In this document: positions 39,806 through 48,399 of the stretch, piece after piece
Position numbering within the stretch: position 1 is the stretch's first letter
How the letters are laid out: each line of letters opens with the position of its first letter
Notes under the pieces: model-generated
The model's input: only the letters and a program-made list of their open reading frames with translations
Database searches by the model: none
Told to the model about the DNA's origin: nothing
Position numbers and translations under genes: made by a program
Origin: Stenotrophomonas nitritireducens
Lineage (GTDB): Bacteria > Pseudomonadota > Gammaproteobacteria > Xanthomonadales > Xanthomonadaceae
Length of the DNA: 64,000 bases
Reading direction: 5' to 3'
Assembly (NCBI RefSeq): GCF_001700965.1
Contig: NZ_CP016756.1
Location: forward strand, 1 to 64,000

Positions 39806-39841
39806 CCACGACACGCCCCAAGGGTCGGCTCCGGTGGGGAA

Positions 39842-41143
39842 TCACTCCTCGATCCGTGACGACGTGAGCACCGCTGCGAATCCACCACCGGGGGTGCGCA
39901 TGTTCGTGGTCTGGCCCTGGTACAGCCTGGCCGCGAACAACAGGACACCCGCCTCGGACGCGAAGCAGCGCACATCCGCCTTGAGGGACTGGCCCCCATG
40001 CACGATCCGCATGCTCGGTGGCGCGAAGGCCTGTGCGATGTAGGTCGCCGACGCCATAGACGCCCAAGTCCGCCGGGTCAACTTGTCGCCCCGATAACTC
40101 CCACGGCTGCCAAACCCTGCTGCAGGCTTGAAGAAATATCCGTTGCGCACTGCCCACAACGCATCCCGGTTCGCGGGCACGAGTTCGACCGTGGGCGGGA
40201 TCACCTGGCCCAGCAGTGCCGTCGAACCCGCATCGACCCCGAACCCGCCGAGCAGAGCCGGGTCCCCGAGCACCGCAAGGTTGCGCTTGTCGGCAAACAG
40301 CGCGTGTGCTCGGGGATGCGGCATCAGCGCGACGTCCCCTGCCAGGTAAGCCTCACGAATGTCTGCATGCGAGGCATCCTCGAGCGCGAAATCGGTCAAC
40401 CGGTTGTAGACAGTGTCGATTCGACCGTGGGCATCCTCAAGCCCGTCCGAACCAAACGACAAATCCTCGGGAGCGCTGATCACGCAGTCCACGCCATGGT
40501 CCCGAAACGCGTTCGCGTACAGCACAAACTCGGGGTAAAGGAACTGCGCTCGCGGAGTGCTGTCCACGATGGCCAGGCGCGACGGCGTGCGCCCGGATTG
40601 CTGCCGAGCATCCTCCATCCAGGCCGTGACGGCCGCATCACGCGCTTGGGCCGCGTTGGTCCAGGTGGCCCATGCTGGCGGCGCGCAAGACCGCACGGCA
40701 TCGAGCAACAAGGCATTGAGGAGCAGACCGCCTGGATTGGTGTTGACCTCGATCAGCCGCGGGCCATCGACCGTCAGGTGAAAGTCCAGACCCAGGACGC
40801 CCCCCGCCGAACCCGGATCATGGGTTGCAATGTCAGGGGCCCATTGCAGGACCCGTTGGCTATATCCCGGGTTTCCTGCGACGTCGAAGACCGCCGCCGC
40901 GACTCGTCCCATGGCCTCCAACGCGGGCCGATCAACGAACAAGGCATAGGGTGAAAATAAGTGCGCGTGTACGGCGGGATCAGTCGTGAACTCCGGAAAG
41001 GCACCCCGGATCGACTCGTGCAGACGGAGGATGTCGACCACTTCGCATGCACACCGCTGGTTGAGCGGCGCGCTTTCCAGGGTGGCACAGTCGATCTCGC
41101 AGCCTGTCTGTCCAACTATTATCGGAGTCCGCGGTTCAACCAC
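39842..41143 (-). CDS. Circularly permuted ATP-grasp-like protein, function unknown
   Basis: About 433 residues if it starts at the GTG at 41143, next to the stop of the upstream gene; the frame is open further to 41254, so the start is uncertain. A magnesium-binding motif IEVNTNPGG lies near residue 131 and the ATP-lysine and Gly-loop motif FFKPAAGFGSRGSYRG comes later (about 337-352). In ordinary ATP-grasp enzymes the order is the reverse, so the fold looks permuted. Such enzymes ligate amines or amino acids to carboxylates. I do not recognise a characterised relative. It converges on ackA and follows the mercury genes. Confidence 0.6.
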   Translation of the reverse strand: MVEPRTPIIVGQTGCEIDCATLESAPLNQRCACEVVDILRLHESIRGAFPEFTTDPAVHAHLFSPYALFVDRPALEAMGRVAAAVFDVAGNPGYSQRVLQWAPDIATHDPGSAGGVLGLDFHLTVDGPRLIEVNTNPGGLLLNALLLDAVRSCAPPAWATWTNAAQARDAAVTAWMEDARQQSGRTPSRLAIVDSTPRAQFLYPEFVLYANAFRDHGVDCVISAPEDLSFGSDGLEDAHGRIDTVYNRLTDFALEDASHADIREAYLAGDVALMPHPRAHALFADKRNLAVLGDPALLGGFGVDAGSTALLGQVIPPTVELVPANRDALWAVRNGYFFKPAAGFGSRGSYRGDKLTRRTWASMASATYIAQAFAPPSMRIVHGGQSLKADVRCFASEAGVLLFAARLYQGQTTNMRTPGGGFAAVLTSSRIEE

Positions 41144-41348
41144 AACAGGGATTGTTCTGTTGGATCGGTGGACATGGCACTGTTCCGAACGAGCAGAACA
41201 CACAGCAGTCGCCTTGATGCGGACGCAAAACCGCTCCACAGCCCGTGCACTCATAGAAGAATTGACACGCTGTGATGGGCATTGTCTCGGTCGCCCGATG
41301 GCCGCACTCCGGGCAGGTCAAGATGCTTTCCAGCTTGACGTCACTCAC
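41136..41348 (-). CDS. GDCCVxC-domain small protein
   Basis: 70 residues from a GTG at 41348 that overlaps the merP stop. Two CxxC pairs (TCPECG and ECTGCG) suggest a zinc-ribbon. The diagnostic GDCCVFCSFGTVPCPP follows, with a final NPCCG. The family is known from mercury operons and sometimes carries selenocysteine; here all positions are ordinary Cys codons. It may bind mercury or another soft metal. Start and stop overlaps show it is co-translated with merP. Confidence 0.8.
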   Translation of the reverse strand: MSDVKLESILTCPECGHRATETMPITACQFFYECTGCGAVLRPHQGDCCVFCSFGTVPCPPIQQNNPCCG

Positions 41349-41628
41349 CGCCAGTCCGCACCTTGGCCGGGAAGCCTGCTTCCGTGACTGCACGCGCGAT
41401 TCCGGCTGCATCCGTCTGGCTCGATTCGAACGTCACCGTGACTGTTTCAGCCCGGGTGTCCACCTTCACATCGGCCACGCCCGGCACCTTCTCCAGCGCC
41501 TTCCTGATGGTGATGCCGCAGGCGGGACAGGTCATGTTCTCAGCATCGAGCATCACTACGGTTGCGGGCGTCGCAAGAGCGGCACCGACCGACAGAGCAG
41601 CCACCAGGGCCAGTATCCACTTGTGCAT
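41341..41628 (-). CDS. merP: Periplasmic mercury-binding protein MerP
   Basis: 95 residues from the ATG at 41628 with GGAGG upstream. A signal peptide (to about ALATPA) precedes one HMA domain with MTCPACGITIRKAL; its CxxC binds Hg(II). Compared with Tn501 MerP (MTCAACPITVKKAL) the fold and motif are kept. It passes Hg(II) to MerT, eight bases upstream in the same operon. No merA reductase is visible in the window, so mercury handling here is import and binding only or depends on a distant merA. Confidence 0.88.
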   Translation of the reverse strand: MHKWILALVAALSVGAALATPATVVMLDAENMTCPACGITIRKALEKVPGVADVKVDTRAETVTVTFESSQTDAAGIARAVTEAGFPAKVRTGGE

Positions 41629-41636
41629 CGCGCCTC

Positions 41637-41993
41637 CTACAGAATCCAGACGATGTAATAGGGAAACAGCAGCAACAGGACGATGAGGGCTGTCGCCAAC
41701 CAGAGCCAACGTCGCCTGCGTCGCAGAGCGTCCGGGGCGATGCAACTGCCATCCACACCGCACCGTGCCGCCGGTCGATACAGCATCCAAAACGCCACGG
41801 CCAAGGACAGTACGGCGGCGGCGCTGAACCAGGGCCTCAAGGGATCGAGAGCTGTCAGGGTGCCGATCCAGGCGCCACTGATGCCCAGCAGGACCAGCAC
41901 CAGCGGCACGACGCAGCAGACCGATGCGCCAATGGCGGCGATGCTCGCGCCAACGATGGCTGGAACAGACGATTTGGCCGGGGTTGTTTGCAT
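41637..41993 (-). CDS. merT: Mercuric ion transporter MerT
   Basis: 118 residues with three hydrophobic helices. The first contains the SVCCVVPLVLVLLG Cys pair. The loop between helices 2 and 3 carries the second Cys pair (CGVDGSC). Both features define MerT, which takes Hg(II) from MerP into the cytosol. The ATG at 41993 is only eight bases from the -10 of the mer promoter, so the message may be nearly leaderless. Confidence 0.9.
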   Translation of the reverse strand: MQTTPAKSSVPAIVGASIAAIGASVCCVVPLVLVLLGISGAWIGTLTALDPLRPWFSAAAVLSLAVAFWMLYRPAARCGVDGSCIAPDALRRRRRWLWLATALIVLLLLFPYYIVWIL

Positions 41994-42000
41994 CAGAGCA

Positions 42001-42031
42001 TACTAGCCTCTGTACCTAGGTACGGAGTCAA
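42001..42031 (-). promoter_or_regulatory. mer operator/promoter (divergent merT and merR)
   Basis: On the minus strand: -35 TTGACT (42031-42026), then CCGTACCTAGGTACAGAGG (19 bases), then -10 CTAGTA (42006-42001). The spacer has the palindromic core GTACCTAGGTAC. TTGACTCCGTAC is identical to the start of the Tn501 mer promoter. The long spacer and dyad are the MerR target. Confidence 0.88.
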
Positions 42032-42034
42032 GCC

Positions 42035-42460
42035 GTGCGTCCGAACACGTTTACGATCAGCCGGCTGGCGGCGGCGGCCGATGTGCACGTCGAAACCGTG
42101 CGCTACTACCAGCGGCGTAGGCTGCTGCGTCAACCCGAGCGACCCATAGGAGGCGTGCGTCGTTACGACGAAAACGATGTCAATCGGCTTCAGTTCATCC
42201 GGCGCGCTCAGATGATGGGATTCAGCCTCGACGAGATCGCTGGCCTGCTAGAGATCACAGGCGAAGGTTCTTGCGAGCAGACCCGTCAGCTGACCGAGCG
42301 AAAGCTCGTCGATGTCCGTCTACGAATCCGCGAGCTGCGACAGCTGGAGAGGGATCTCGAACAGAAAATAGCGCGGTGCGCCCAAGTGCCGGCGGGAGAG
42401 TGCTGCCCAACCCTCGATTTTCTGGAGCGGCCAATAAAGCCAGCTGCGACAGGCAGTTAG
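42035..42460 (+). CDS. merR: Mercury-responsive regulator MerR
   Basis: 141 residues from a GTG at 42035. A MerR HTH (FTISRLAAAADVHVETVRYYQRR, given in pieces by family) is followed by the coupling helix and the three mercury-binding cysteines in GSCEQ, ARCAQ and GECC, spaced like Cys82, Cys117 and Cys126 of Tn501 MerR. It is divergent from merT across the mer operator and both represses and activates that promoter. Confidence 0.9.
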   Translation: MRPNTFTISRLAAAADVHVETVRYYQRRRLLRQPERPIGGVRRYDENDVNRLQFIRRAQMMGFSLDEIAGLLEITGEGSCEQTRQLTERKLVDVRLRIRELRQLERDLEQKIARCAQVPAGECCPTLDFLERPIKPAATGS

Positions 42461-42478
42461 CTCACTTTCGGCCCGTTT

Positions 42479-43051
42479 TTACACGAATCCCTGCCGACCC
42501 TCAAATTCGACGTTTGCGGTCGAGACCGTCGTCAGCACGCGGGCACCTCTCGCCTTCGCAAACTGGATAGCGAAATGACCTACTCCGCCAGATCCCCCCT
42601 GGATCAGCACCGACTGTCCTGCTTTAAGACGGCCATAACGGAACAAGCCCTGCCAAGCAGTCTGCCCTGCAAGCGGGATGGCGGCCGCGTGAACATGGTC
42701 GAGCCCGGCGGGCTTCGCCGAAAGGGCGCGTTGATCTACGGCGATTTGCTGAGAGTAACCACCGCCGTGAATATCGACAATGCCGAATACCTCGTCGCCT
42801 ACCTTGAAGCGAGTGGACTGGGCGCCGCAGGCCGCGACGACCCCAGAAATATCTCGGCCAGGCGTGTAGGGAAGACGGTCGTCCCTGACGCCCGGATACA
42901 GGCCTGAGCGGATCTTAAAGTCGATCGGGTTAATGCTCGCGGCGTGCACCGATACCAGCACTTGCCCCGCATCTGGCTGCGAAGTTTCGAGTTTTTCGAT
43001 CTTCAGGACATCATTGCCGCCAAAGCGATGGAAACGTACCATCGTGCTCAT
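42479..43051 (-). pseudogene. Zinc-type NADP-dependent oxidoreductase, C-terminally truncated
   Basis: 190 residues of a quinone-oxidoreductase/MDR protein that normally has about 310-340. The GroES-like N-terminal domain and the start of the Rossmann fold are present (GQTAWQGLF, then VLIQGGSGGVGHFAIQFAKARGARVLTT). After TANVEF (about 42505) the sequence turns into an unrelated tail and stops, so the second half of the NADP domain is lost. The break coincides with the end of the mer block. Its ATG overlaps the stop of a uvrA remnant (ATGA), showing an old chromosomal operon. Confidence 0.75.
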
Positions 43052-43180
43052 AGCCTTCTGCCCGGCTTTCGCGCTACCTGTTCAGGGGAGCCCGAGATCA
43101 CAATGCGACCGCCGGCATCGTGGCGACCGGCTCCCCACAGCAAGTGGCGGGGATACCACAGAGTCGGACTGCTCCCTTCC
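43048..43180 (-). pseudogene. Decayed 3' end of an uvrA-like gene
   Basis: On the minus strand the last 24 codons read HDAGGRIVISGSPEQVARKP and then GRRL before the stop. This matches the conserved end of UvrA-family excinucleases (G-GG-R/IV-SG-P--VA). Further upstream a QSDSVV segment (near 43165) resembles the QSDWVI that precedes it in UvrA, but lies in another frame, so the remnant carries indels. The stop overlaps the ATG of the truncated oxidoreductase. Confidence 0.5.
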
Positions 43181-43567
43181 TTGAACAGGCGTTGGCACGA
43201 ACTGCACCGCGATGATCATCATGTCGCGGCCCTAAAGCTCCTCTCCAAAGAACTGAAAGTACTTCAAGGACGTACTAGTAGGTGAGTAAAGGACAATTCG
43301 CCCCTCTCCCTCTCCGGCCAAGGGAGGCAGTCTCGAAGATCTACAGCTTCGCATCCGACAACGGGCGGCATGTGGCGGGGAACCGTCCATTGGTGAGGCA
43401 GAACTGGTGGTGGGCCTGTCAAGCATCCTGTGTCGCCACCTAGGACGCAAGGTTCCAATCGTCTGATCACACTCGAGCAGCGCTCGCGACCAGATCGGTA
43501 CTAATCGCGTGACGGGGCCCTAAACCTCCCCTAGACTCACTGGAACATCGAGAAGCTTGGGGGCCCG
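43181..43567. other. Intergenic stretch, no supported gene
   Basis: About 390 bases with no convincing coding frame. Its left end may hold further decayed uvrA sequence. It separates the chromosomal remnants from the stress block that begins with cardiolipin synthase. I see no clear terminal repeats of a transposon here. Confidence 0.4.
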
Positions 43568-45052
43568 ATGTCACTTGCTTTAAGTTGGACGCACCATCCA
43601 CTGAGCATGGCGCTCTCCCTGGCCTTGTTCGCCCTGCACCTCTTGGTGGCCGCGCGGGCCCTCACTCGCCCTGGGCGCACACCCGCTTCGCGGGCAGCCT
43701 GGGTGGCGGTCATCATGGCGGTGCCCACCCTGGGACTGGTCGCCTACCTCTTCCTCGGCGAAACGAGTATCGGCCGCGGACGAGTGCGTCGCCTGCATGA
43801 GGCCGAACGCACCCTGGCCAAGCCGGAAGGATCGGCGGCCACTTTGGTCGAATCCGCTGGTGAGCTGTCGCACCTCTGCACAGCGATCAACGGCTTGCTC
43901 GCCGTCGGCGGCAATCGTATCGAGTTGCTCGGCGATCCAGATGCAACCCCGGCCCAGCCCATGCTCGATTCGGAGGCGGCCATCGCCACGCTCGTCGCGG
44001 ATATCGCCCAAGCCCGCGATCATGTGCACATCAGCTTCTATATCTGGCTGGATGATACCCATGGCGGCCAGGTGGCCGATGCGGTAGCGGCGGCGGCCCA
44101 GCGCGGGGTTGCGTGCCGGGTGATGGTCGATGCACTGGGCTCACGCGCCTTTATCCACGGTCCGCGCTGGCAGCAGCTGCGCCAAGCGGGGGTCCATCTG
44201 CTGGCCACACTGGATGACATACCCCGCCTTGGCTACCTAGCTGTAGGCCGGCTGGATCTGCGCAACCACCGCAAGCTCGTAGTCATCGATAACGCCATCG
44301 TCTACTGCGGCAGCCAGAACTGCGCCGACCCCCAGTTCAGGGTGCTCGCCCGCTACGCGCCATGGGTCGATATCTTCCTGCGCTGCCAAGGCCCGGTGGT
44401 GCGGCAAGCGCAATGGCTGTTTCTGAGCACCTGGATCGCCGAGATAGGCGAGCCGCTGGAAGCCCTGCCGGCAGCACAGCCTGAGCCTGCCGCCTTTGAG
44501 CCCGGCGTTGCCGCCCAGATGTATGGCAGCGGGCCTTCCACGCCGGGCAACGCGATGTCTGACTCCTTCGTAGGAGCCCTCTATGCTGCTCGGCGCGAGC
44601 TGCTGATTACCACGCCCTACTTCGTGCCGGATGAGGCTCTCCTGCGAGCCCTATGCGCAGCGCCACGACGTGGCGTGAAGACGACGATCGTGTTCCCCAA
44701 ACGAAATAATTCCTGGCTGGTCGCCTGTGCCTGCCGAAGCACCTATCGCGATCTACTGCAGTCCGGGGTTGCCATCTACGAGTATCCGCTGGGGCTTCTG
44801 CATACCAAGTCGCTGACCGCAGATGGTGAATTCGCCCTTGTGGGCTCCGCCAACATGGACCGGCGCAGCTTACAGCTGAACTTTGAGAACAATCTTCTAA
44901 TCATGGATGCAGCCACCACAGCGACCATCAAGCACCGTCAGCTCGGCTATCTCTCCGTCTCATCGGCAGTATCTCTCGATACTGTGAAAGCATGGCCCCT
45001 CCATACGCGCCTGCTTCAGAACACAGTGGGCATGATGGCACCGGTCCTCTAA
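43568..45052 (+). CDS. Cardiolipin synthase (phospholipase D family)
   Basis: 494 residues. Two N-terminal membrane helices (about 12-33 and 45-63, the second ending YLFLGE) are typical of ClsA. Two HKD motifs follow: RNHRKLVVIDNAIVYCGSQN and LHTKSLTADGEFALVGSANM. It joins two phosphatidylglycerols to cardiolipin and glycerol at the inner membrane. In this window it opens a stress-related set. A run of nine C follows the stop (45053-45061). Confidence 0.92.
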   Translation: MSLALSWTHHPLSMALSLALFALHLLVAARALTRPGRTPASRAAWVAVIMAVPTLGLVAYLFLGETSIGRGRVRRLHEAERTLAKPEGSAATLVESAGELSHLCTAINGLLAVGGNRIELLGDPDATPAQPMLDSEAAIATLVADIAQARDHVHISFYIWLDDTHGGQVADAVAAAAQRGVACRVMVDALGSRAFIHGPRWQQLRQAGVHLLATLDDIPRLGYLAVGRLDLRNHRKLVVIDNAIVYCGSQNCADPQFRVLARYAPWVDIFLRCQGPVVRQAQWLFLSTWIAEIGEPLEALPAAQPEPAAFEPGVAAQMYGSGPSTPGNAMSDSFVGALYAARRELLITTPYFVPDEALLRALCAAPRRGVKTTIVFPKRNNSWLVACACRSTYRDLLQSGVAIYEYPLGLLHTKSLTADGEFALVGSANMDRRSLQLNFENNLLIMDAATTATIKHRQLGYLSVSSAVSLDTVKAWPLHTRLLQNTVGMMAPVL

Positions 45053-45083
45053 CCCCCCCCCTTTAGCGCCCCTCCTGTTCTGA

Positions 45084-45629
45084 ATGAAGCTTCCCTTCTT
45101 TACTATCGGTCATTCCGACCGCAGCCTGGACACCTTCGCCGGACTGCTAAAGCAAGCAGATGTCACCCACGTGGCGGACATCCGAAAAATGCCTAGATCC
45201 AAAGCAAATCCTCAGTTCAACGAGGACAGCCTTGTGAACTGGCTGGCAACGCTTGGCATAGGGTATGAACATATCGCAGCGCTAGGCGGCCTACGCGCGA
45301 AGACCGTGCAGGTGCCCGCTGATGTGAACGGCTTCTGGATCAACCGTAGCTTCCACAACTACGCCGACTATGCGCTGTCATCGCACTTCAATGACGGGAT
45401 AACGCACTTGATTGAACAAGGGCGCAAGCAGCGCTGCGTGATGATGTGCGCCGAAGCCGTATGGTGGCGCTGCCATCGCCGCATCGTCGCCGACCATCTC
45501 ATTGCGCGCGGAGAGGCCGTGTTCCACATCATGAGCGAGAACCGCATCGAGCCGGCCCAACTCACGCCAGGCGCCGTCATCGAATCCGACTTGCGCGTCA
45601 TCTACCCCGAAGAGAATCAGGGCTTGTGA
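45084..45629 (+). CDS. DUF488-family protein
   Basis: 181 residues. The DUF488 pattern is clear: FFTIGHSDRSLDTFAGLLK at the start, VADIRKMPRSKANPQFN, then MMCAEAVWWRCHRRIVADHL with the conserved CxE and CHR. Function is unknown; relatives are often next to DNA-repair genes. It ends in GTGA, where the alkyladenine glycosylase gene begins. Confidence 0.85.
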   Translation: MKLPFFTIGHSDRSLDTFAGLLKQADVTHVADIRKMPRSKANPQFNEDSLVNWLATLGIGYEHIAALGGLRAKTVQVPADVNGFWINRSFHNYADYALSSHFNDGITHLIEQGRKQRCVMMCAEAVWWRCHRRIVADHLIARGEAVFHIMSENRIEPAQLTPGAVIESDLRVIYPEENQGL

Positions 45630-46228
45630 GTTTTCCAGCCCTCCCCCGCGCCTTCTACCACCGCGACCCACGCATCGTGGCGCCAGAGCTGCTGAACAAG
45701 CTCCTGGTGCGCGACGATGGCCGCGTGGGTCGCATTGTCGAAGTGGAGGCTTACTGTGGTCAGGAAGATCCCGCCGCTCATAGCTACCGTGGCCAAACCC
45801 GTCGCAATGCCACGATGTTCGGGCCCTGTGGCCATCTCTATGTCTACTTGAACTACGGCATGCATTGGGGTGCAAACGCCGTATGTGGCGAGATTGGCCA
45901 GGGCGTTGGCGTGTTAATGCGCGCCATCGAACCTGTCGCCGGCATCGAACTGATGCGCCAAGCACGCCACTACCCGGCCAAGGAGACGGAGATCGGCTCT
46001 GGCCCAGGACGATTGACGCAGGCGATGGGCATCACTGGCGATCTGGATGGCGCCGATATCGTCCGCAATGATCGAGGAATCAGCATCGCCTCCGACGGCA
46101 CGCCCCCACCTGAGGTGCCCGATGTGGGACCCCGAATAGGGATACGGCATGCCGTAGACCAGCCGTGGCGCTGGCATGTCCCTGCTCACCCCCATGTTTC
46201 GCACCTGCACCGCAATCGCCAGCGCTAG
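45626..46228 (+). CDS. 3-methyladenine DNA glycosylase (AAG/Mpg type)
   Basis: 200 residues from a GTG overlapping the DUF488 stop. Motifs: ALPRAFYHRDPRIVAPELLNK, IVEVEAYCGQEDPAAHSYRGQTRRNATMF (containing the catalytic Glu and Tyr region), GHLYVYLNYGMHW, and GPGRLTQAMGI. These are signatures of the alkyladenine/hypoxanthine glycosylase family (Bacillus YxlJ-like). It removes alkylated purines from DNA. Coupling to DUF488 suggests a shared stress role. Confidence 0.9.
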   Translation: MSFPALPRAFYHRDPRIVAPELLNKLLVRDDGRVGRIVEVEAYCGQEDPAAHSYRGQTRRNATMFGPCGHLYVYLNYGMHWGANAVCGEIGQGVGVLMRAIEPVAGIELMRQARHYPAKETEIGSGPGRLTQAMGITGDLDGADIVRNDRGISIASDGTPPPEVPDVGPRIGIRHAVDQPWRWHVPAHPHVSHLHRNRQR

Positions 46229-46241
46229 AGGTTATCTCTTG

Positions 46242-46634
46242 CTAGACGGGTGGAGCGTAAAGCAACTCCAGCGCTTCGAGCGCAGTGAGCACATAGCCAC
46301 CGTTGTAGTCCACATCCTCATCAGTAGATAGATCCAGCTGCTTCCATATGCCATTGCGGTCGCCGATCTTGTATTCGTCGATCACACTATTGGCAAGACG
46401 ACGGATAACACTGAACTGGCTGATATCAAAGTTCAAGCCACCAGAATCAATGAACAAGCCATGTTCGCGCATCGCCGCCGCCATGGGCATTGAGGTCTCA
46501 GTGAGGTAGAAGATCAGATCATCCGACTCCAACGGTCGATCTTCGGCCCGCGGGATGATGCCAATGCCACTCACCAACTGCTGTGCATTCGCACGCATAT
46601 CATGGGTTAGCTTTTCATAAGAAACGGCAGTCAT
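46242..46634 (-). CDS. Hypothetical protein (about 130 aa)
   Basis: An acidic soluble protein from the ATG at 46634, with GGAGAAG upstream. It has a stretch DDLIFYLTETSMPMAAAMREHGLFID and a C-terminal GGYVLTALEALELLYAP. I do not recognise the family. It converges on the glycosylase gene and lies next to DUF2945 and DUF1345 genes. Confidence 0.6.
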   Translation of the reverse strand: MTAVSYEKLTHDMRANAQQLVSGIGIIPRAEDRPLESDDLIFYLTETSMPMAAAMREHGLFIDSGGLNFDISQFSVIRRLANSVIDEYKIGDRNGIWKQLDLSTDEDVDYNGGYVLTALEALELLYAPPV

Positions 46635-46705
46635 CGCTCTTCTCCTCACCAAAACACACAAAGCAGATCACATCCTAACGCACGATTAGAACCGCCCTGA
46701 AAGAT

Positions 46706-46915
46706 CTATACATACTCAAGCGCGCCACCTTTGTGGGCGGCAATATGGTCAGTCTTGTCGCTCTTGATCTCGTATTGCGGATCGTCCTTTGATGCGTGGT
46801 GCGTGTAGTTCTTGTAGACGAAATCTTCGGTATGCACGGCAATGATCGTGCCAGATACCTTGCCCGCCTCTGAGTTCCAGCACACATGATCACCCACTTT
46901 GAATTTCCTGGTCAC
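46706..46915 (-). CDS. DUF2945 (TUDOR-like) small protein
   Basis: 69 residues from a GTG at 46915, supported by GGAGG nine bases upstream. Pattern FKVGDHVCWNSEAGKVSGTI, YTHHASKDDPQYEIKSDKT and HKGGAL is the DUF2945 (hypervirulence-associated TUDOR) signature. These proteins are small beta-barrels common in stress-response and accessory clusters; biochemical role unknown. Confidence 0.82.
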   Translation of the reverse strand: MTRKFKVGDHVCWNSEAGKVSGTIIAVHTEDFVYKNYTHHASKDDPQYEIKSDKTDHIAAHKGGALEYV

Positions 46916-46944
46916 TCCCTTGTCCCTCCTACACACTTTGCAAG

Positions 46945-47595
46945 CTAAGCCAGCGAAACCACGACATTGACGACGGCTGCCAGGAGCACCGTATTGAATG
47001 TAAAAGCAACCAACGAATGCAGCAAACTGACCGCTCGGATGCGCGAAGACGAAATGGAAACATCCGCCGTCTGCGCCGCGACGCCAATGATGAATGAGAA
47101 GTAGAGAAAATCCCTGGCGCCAGGAGGCTTTCCGCCGGGGAATATCAGGCCGCCGTGGTAGCCATCCGCGCTATCGGCCTCTTCCTTGTCCGCTTTTCGC
47201 CAATACATGTGAGCGTAGTGCCAGGCCATCATCGCGTGGATCGTGGCCCATGCCAGCGGCAATGACGCCAACGTCATCACCAAGGCGATGGCATCGCGAT
47301 CCTTCTGTCCACTCACGGTTATCACCAGGATCACGGCCAGCGCTGCCGCAGCCAGGGTGATGATCAAGACCAACCATAACGGCTCATCTCGGTGCCCAGC
47401 ATTTTCTCTCATCCGTTGGGCATCAAAGGAAGGCACCGCAGCGAGGGTGCGCACCAGATAGGCGATGAAGAACACATCCACGCCCACCACCAACGCCAGG
47501 TAGGGCACGGCGTAAAGGGCCCAACCCCATGCCAGAAGACCAGCAACGGCGGCGAGGTAGAAGCTAGCTCGGGCATGCGACAGCTTGATCATCAC
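46945..47595 (-). CDS. DUF1345 membrane protein
   Basis: 216 residues with about six transmembrane helices. The family pattern HAMMAWHYAHMYW, then GGLIFPG and DFLYFSFIIGVAAQTADVSI, identifies DUF1345. Function is unknown. AAGGTG before the start supports the 5' end. It lies on the same strand as the DUF2945 gene, 29 bases away. Confidence 0.85.
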   Translation of the reverse strand: MMIKLSHARASFYLAAVAGLLAWGWALYAVPYLALVVGVDVFFIAYLVRTLAAVPSFDAQRMRENAGHRDEPLWLVLIITLAAAALAVILVITVSGQKDRDAIALVMTLASLPLAWATIHAMMAWHYAHMYWRKADKEEADSADGYHGGLIFPGGKPPGARDFLYFSFIIGVAAQTADVSISSSRIRAVSLLHSLVAFTFNTVLLAAVVNVVVSLA

Positions 47596-47732
47596 TCACC
47601 TTTACTGGCCAACCAAACGAGGTTTTGCCCAGATTGAGATCGCTATCGGCCGCGCCCAATCATCGACGGCAGACGCAGTTGACAAAACGAGCACCTGCGT
47701 TATGGGTATACCCCCATTCGAAGGTGAAGAAC

Positions 47733-47918
47733 ATGAAATCCAATAGCCTGTTAGCGCTTACATGGAAAGAGCGGGCGGCCATCAGTGGGGGCGTGTTGAT
47801 GCTGCTCGGATATGTATGGCTTGTTCTCTATGGCTGCCAGTATGCGAAGGCTCATCGGCAACCTGCCCCCCTGCAGAACACGTCCCAAAGCGCGCCAATG
47901 TCTCCGTCCGCACCGTAG
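47733..47918 (+). CDS. Small single-helix membrane protein
   Basis: 61 residues from the ATG at 47733 with AAGGTGAAG upstream. It has one hydrophobic helix (GGVLMLLGYVWLVLYG) and a Pro/Ser/Gln-rich tail. No family recognised. Its 3' end overlaps the convergent gene by 67 bases, so one of the two may be annotated too long. Confidence 0.45.
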   Translation: MKSNSLLALTWKERAAISGGVLMLLGYVWLVLYGCQYAKAHRQPAPLQNTSQSAPMSPSAP

Positions 47919-48355
47919 ACGACATCCATCGCCCAAATAGCAATTCCTGCCACCGAAAATCCAGTTCCCCACCAGCGTGTTTTTATCTCAGAACACATGG
48001 ACGTTGCCCAGCCGGCAGCGAGTAACCCGAGCAGGAGCGCGTTCATCTGCGCAGATGGATCCTGCCCCGGAATCAAGTCGGACAGCGCAAGCACGATACC
48101 GATAATGATTGCCACGATCGCAATACTCAACCAGGCCAGGTCCCACGTCGATTTGATACCAAACAGGCGCGCCAATAGCGAGAAGTGATGAGCATCGTGC
48201 TTGGAATCTGGCACTTGTTTGACGTAAGAATCTGGCTGCTTTTCGAACTCATCGGGAATGCCATCAAACTCCTCCGATGAATGAACACCGCCAGGGGAAG
48301 GTGAGCTGACACTCAGCGCTTCCGAGTCCTCAGGCGGAACTTTCTCTGTATTCAT
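47852..48355 (-). CDS. Hypothetical membrane protein
   Basis: 167 residues from the ATG at 48355 (AGAAGGA nine bases upstream). An acidic, Ser/Pro-rich first third (to about residue 50) is followed by two or three hydrophobic helices (LAWLSIAIVAIIIGIVLALS, MNALLLGLLAAGWATSM, FSVAGIAIWAMDVVYG). The C-terminus is Cys-containing (VFCRGAGCR). No family recognised. It shares the strand with the HAD phosphatase, dnaK and clpB. Confidence 0.6.
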   Translation of the reverse strand: MNTEKVPPEDSEALSVSSPSPGGVHSSEEFDGIPDEFEKQPDSYVKQVPDSKHDAHHFSLLARLFGIKSTWDLAWLSIAIVAIIIGIVLALSDLIPGQDPSAQMNALLLGLLAAGWATSMCSEIKTRWWGTGFSVAGIAIWAMDVVYGADGDIGALWDVFCRGAGCR

Positions 48356-48399
48356 GCCAAACATTCCTTCTGGACAGTGGCGGCTGGATCGCAGACAGG

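Noticed and set aside
41136..41348. Selenocysteine in the GDCCVxC protein
   Set aside because: All relevant codons are ordinary Cys; no in-frame TGA occurs inside the motif.
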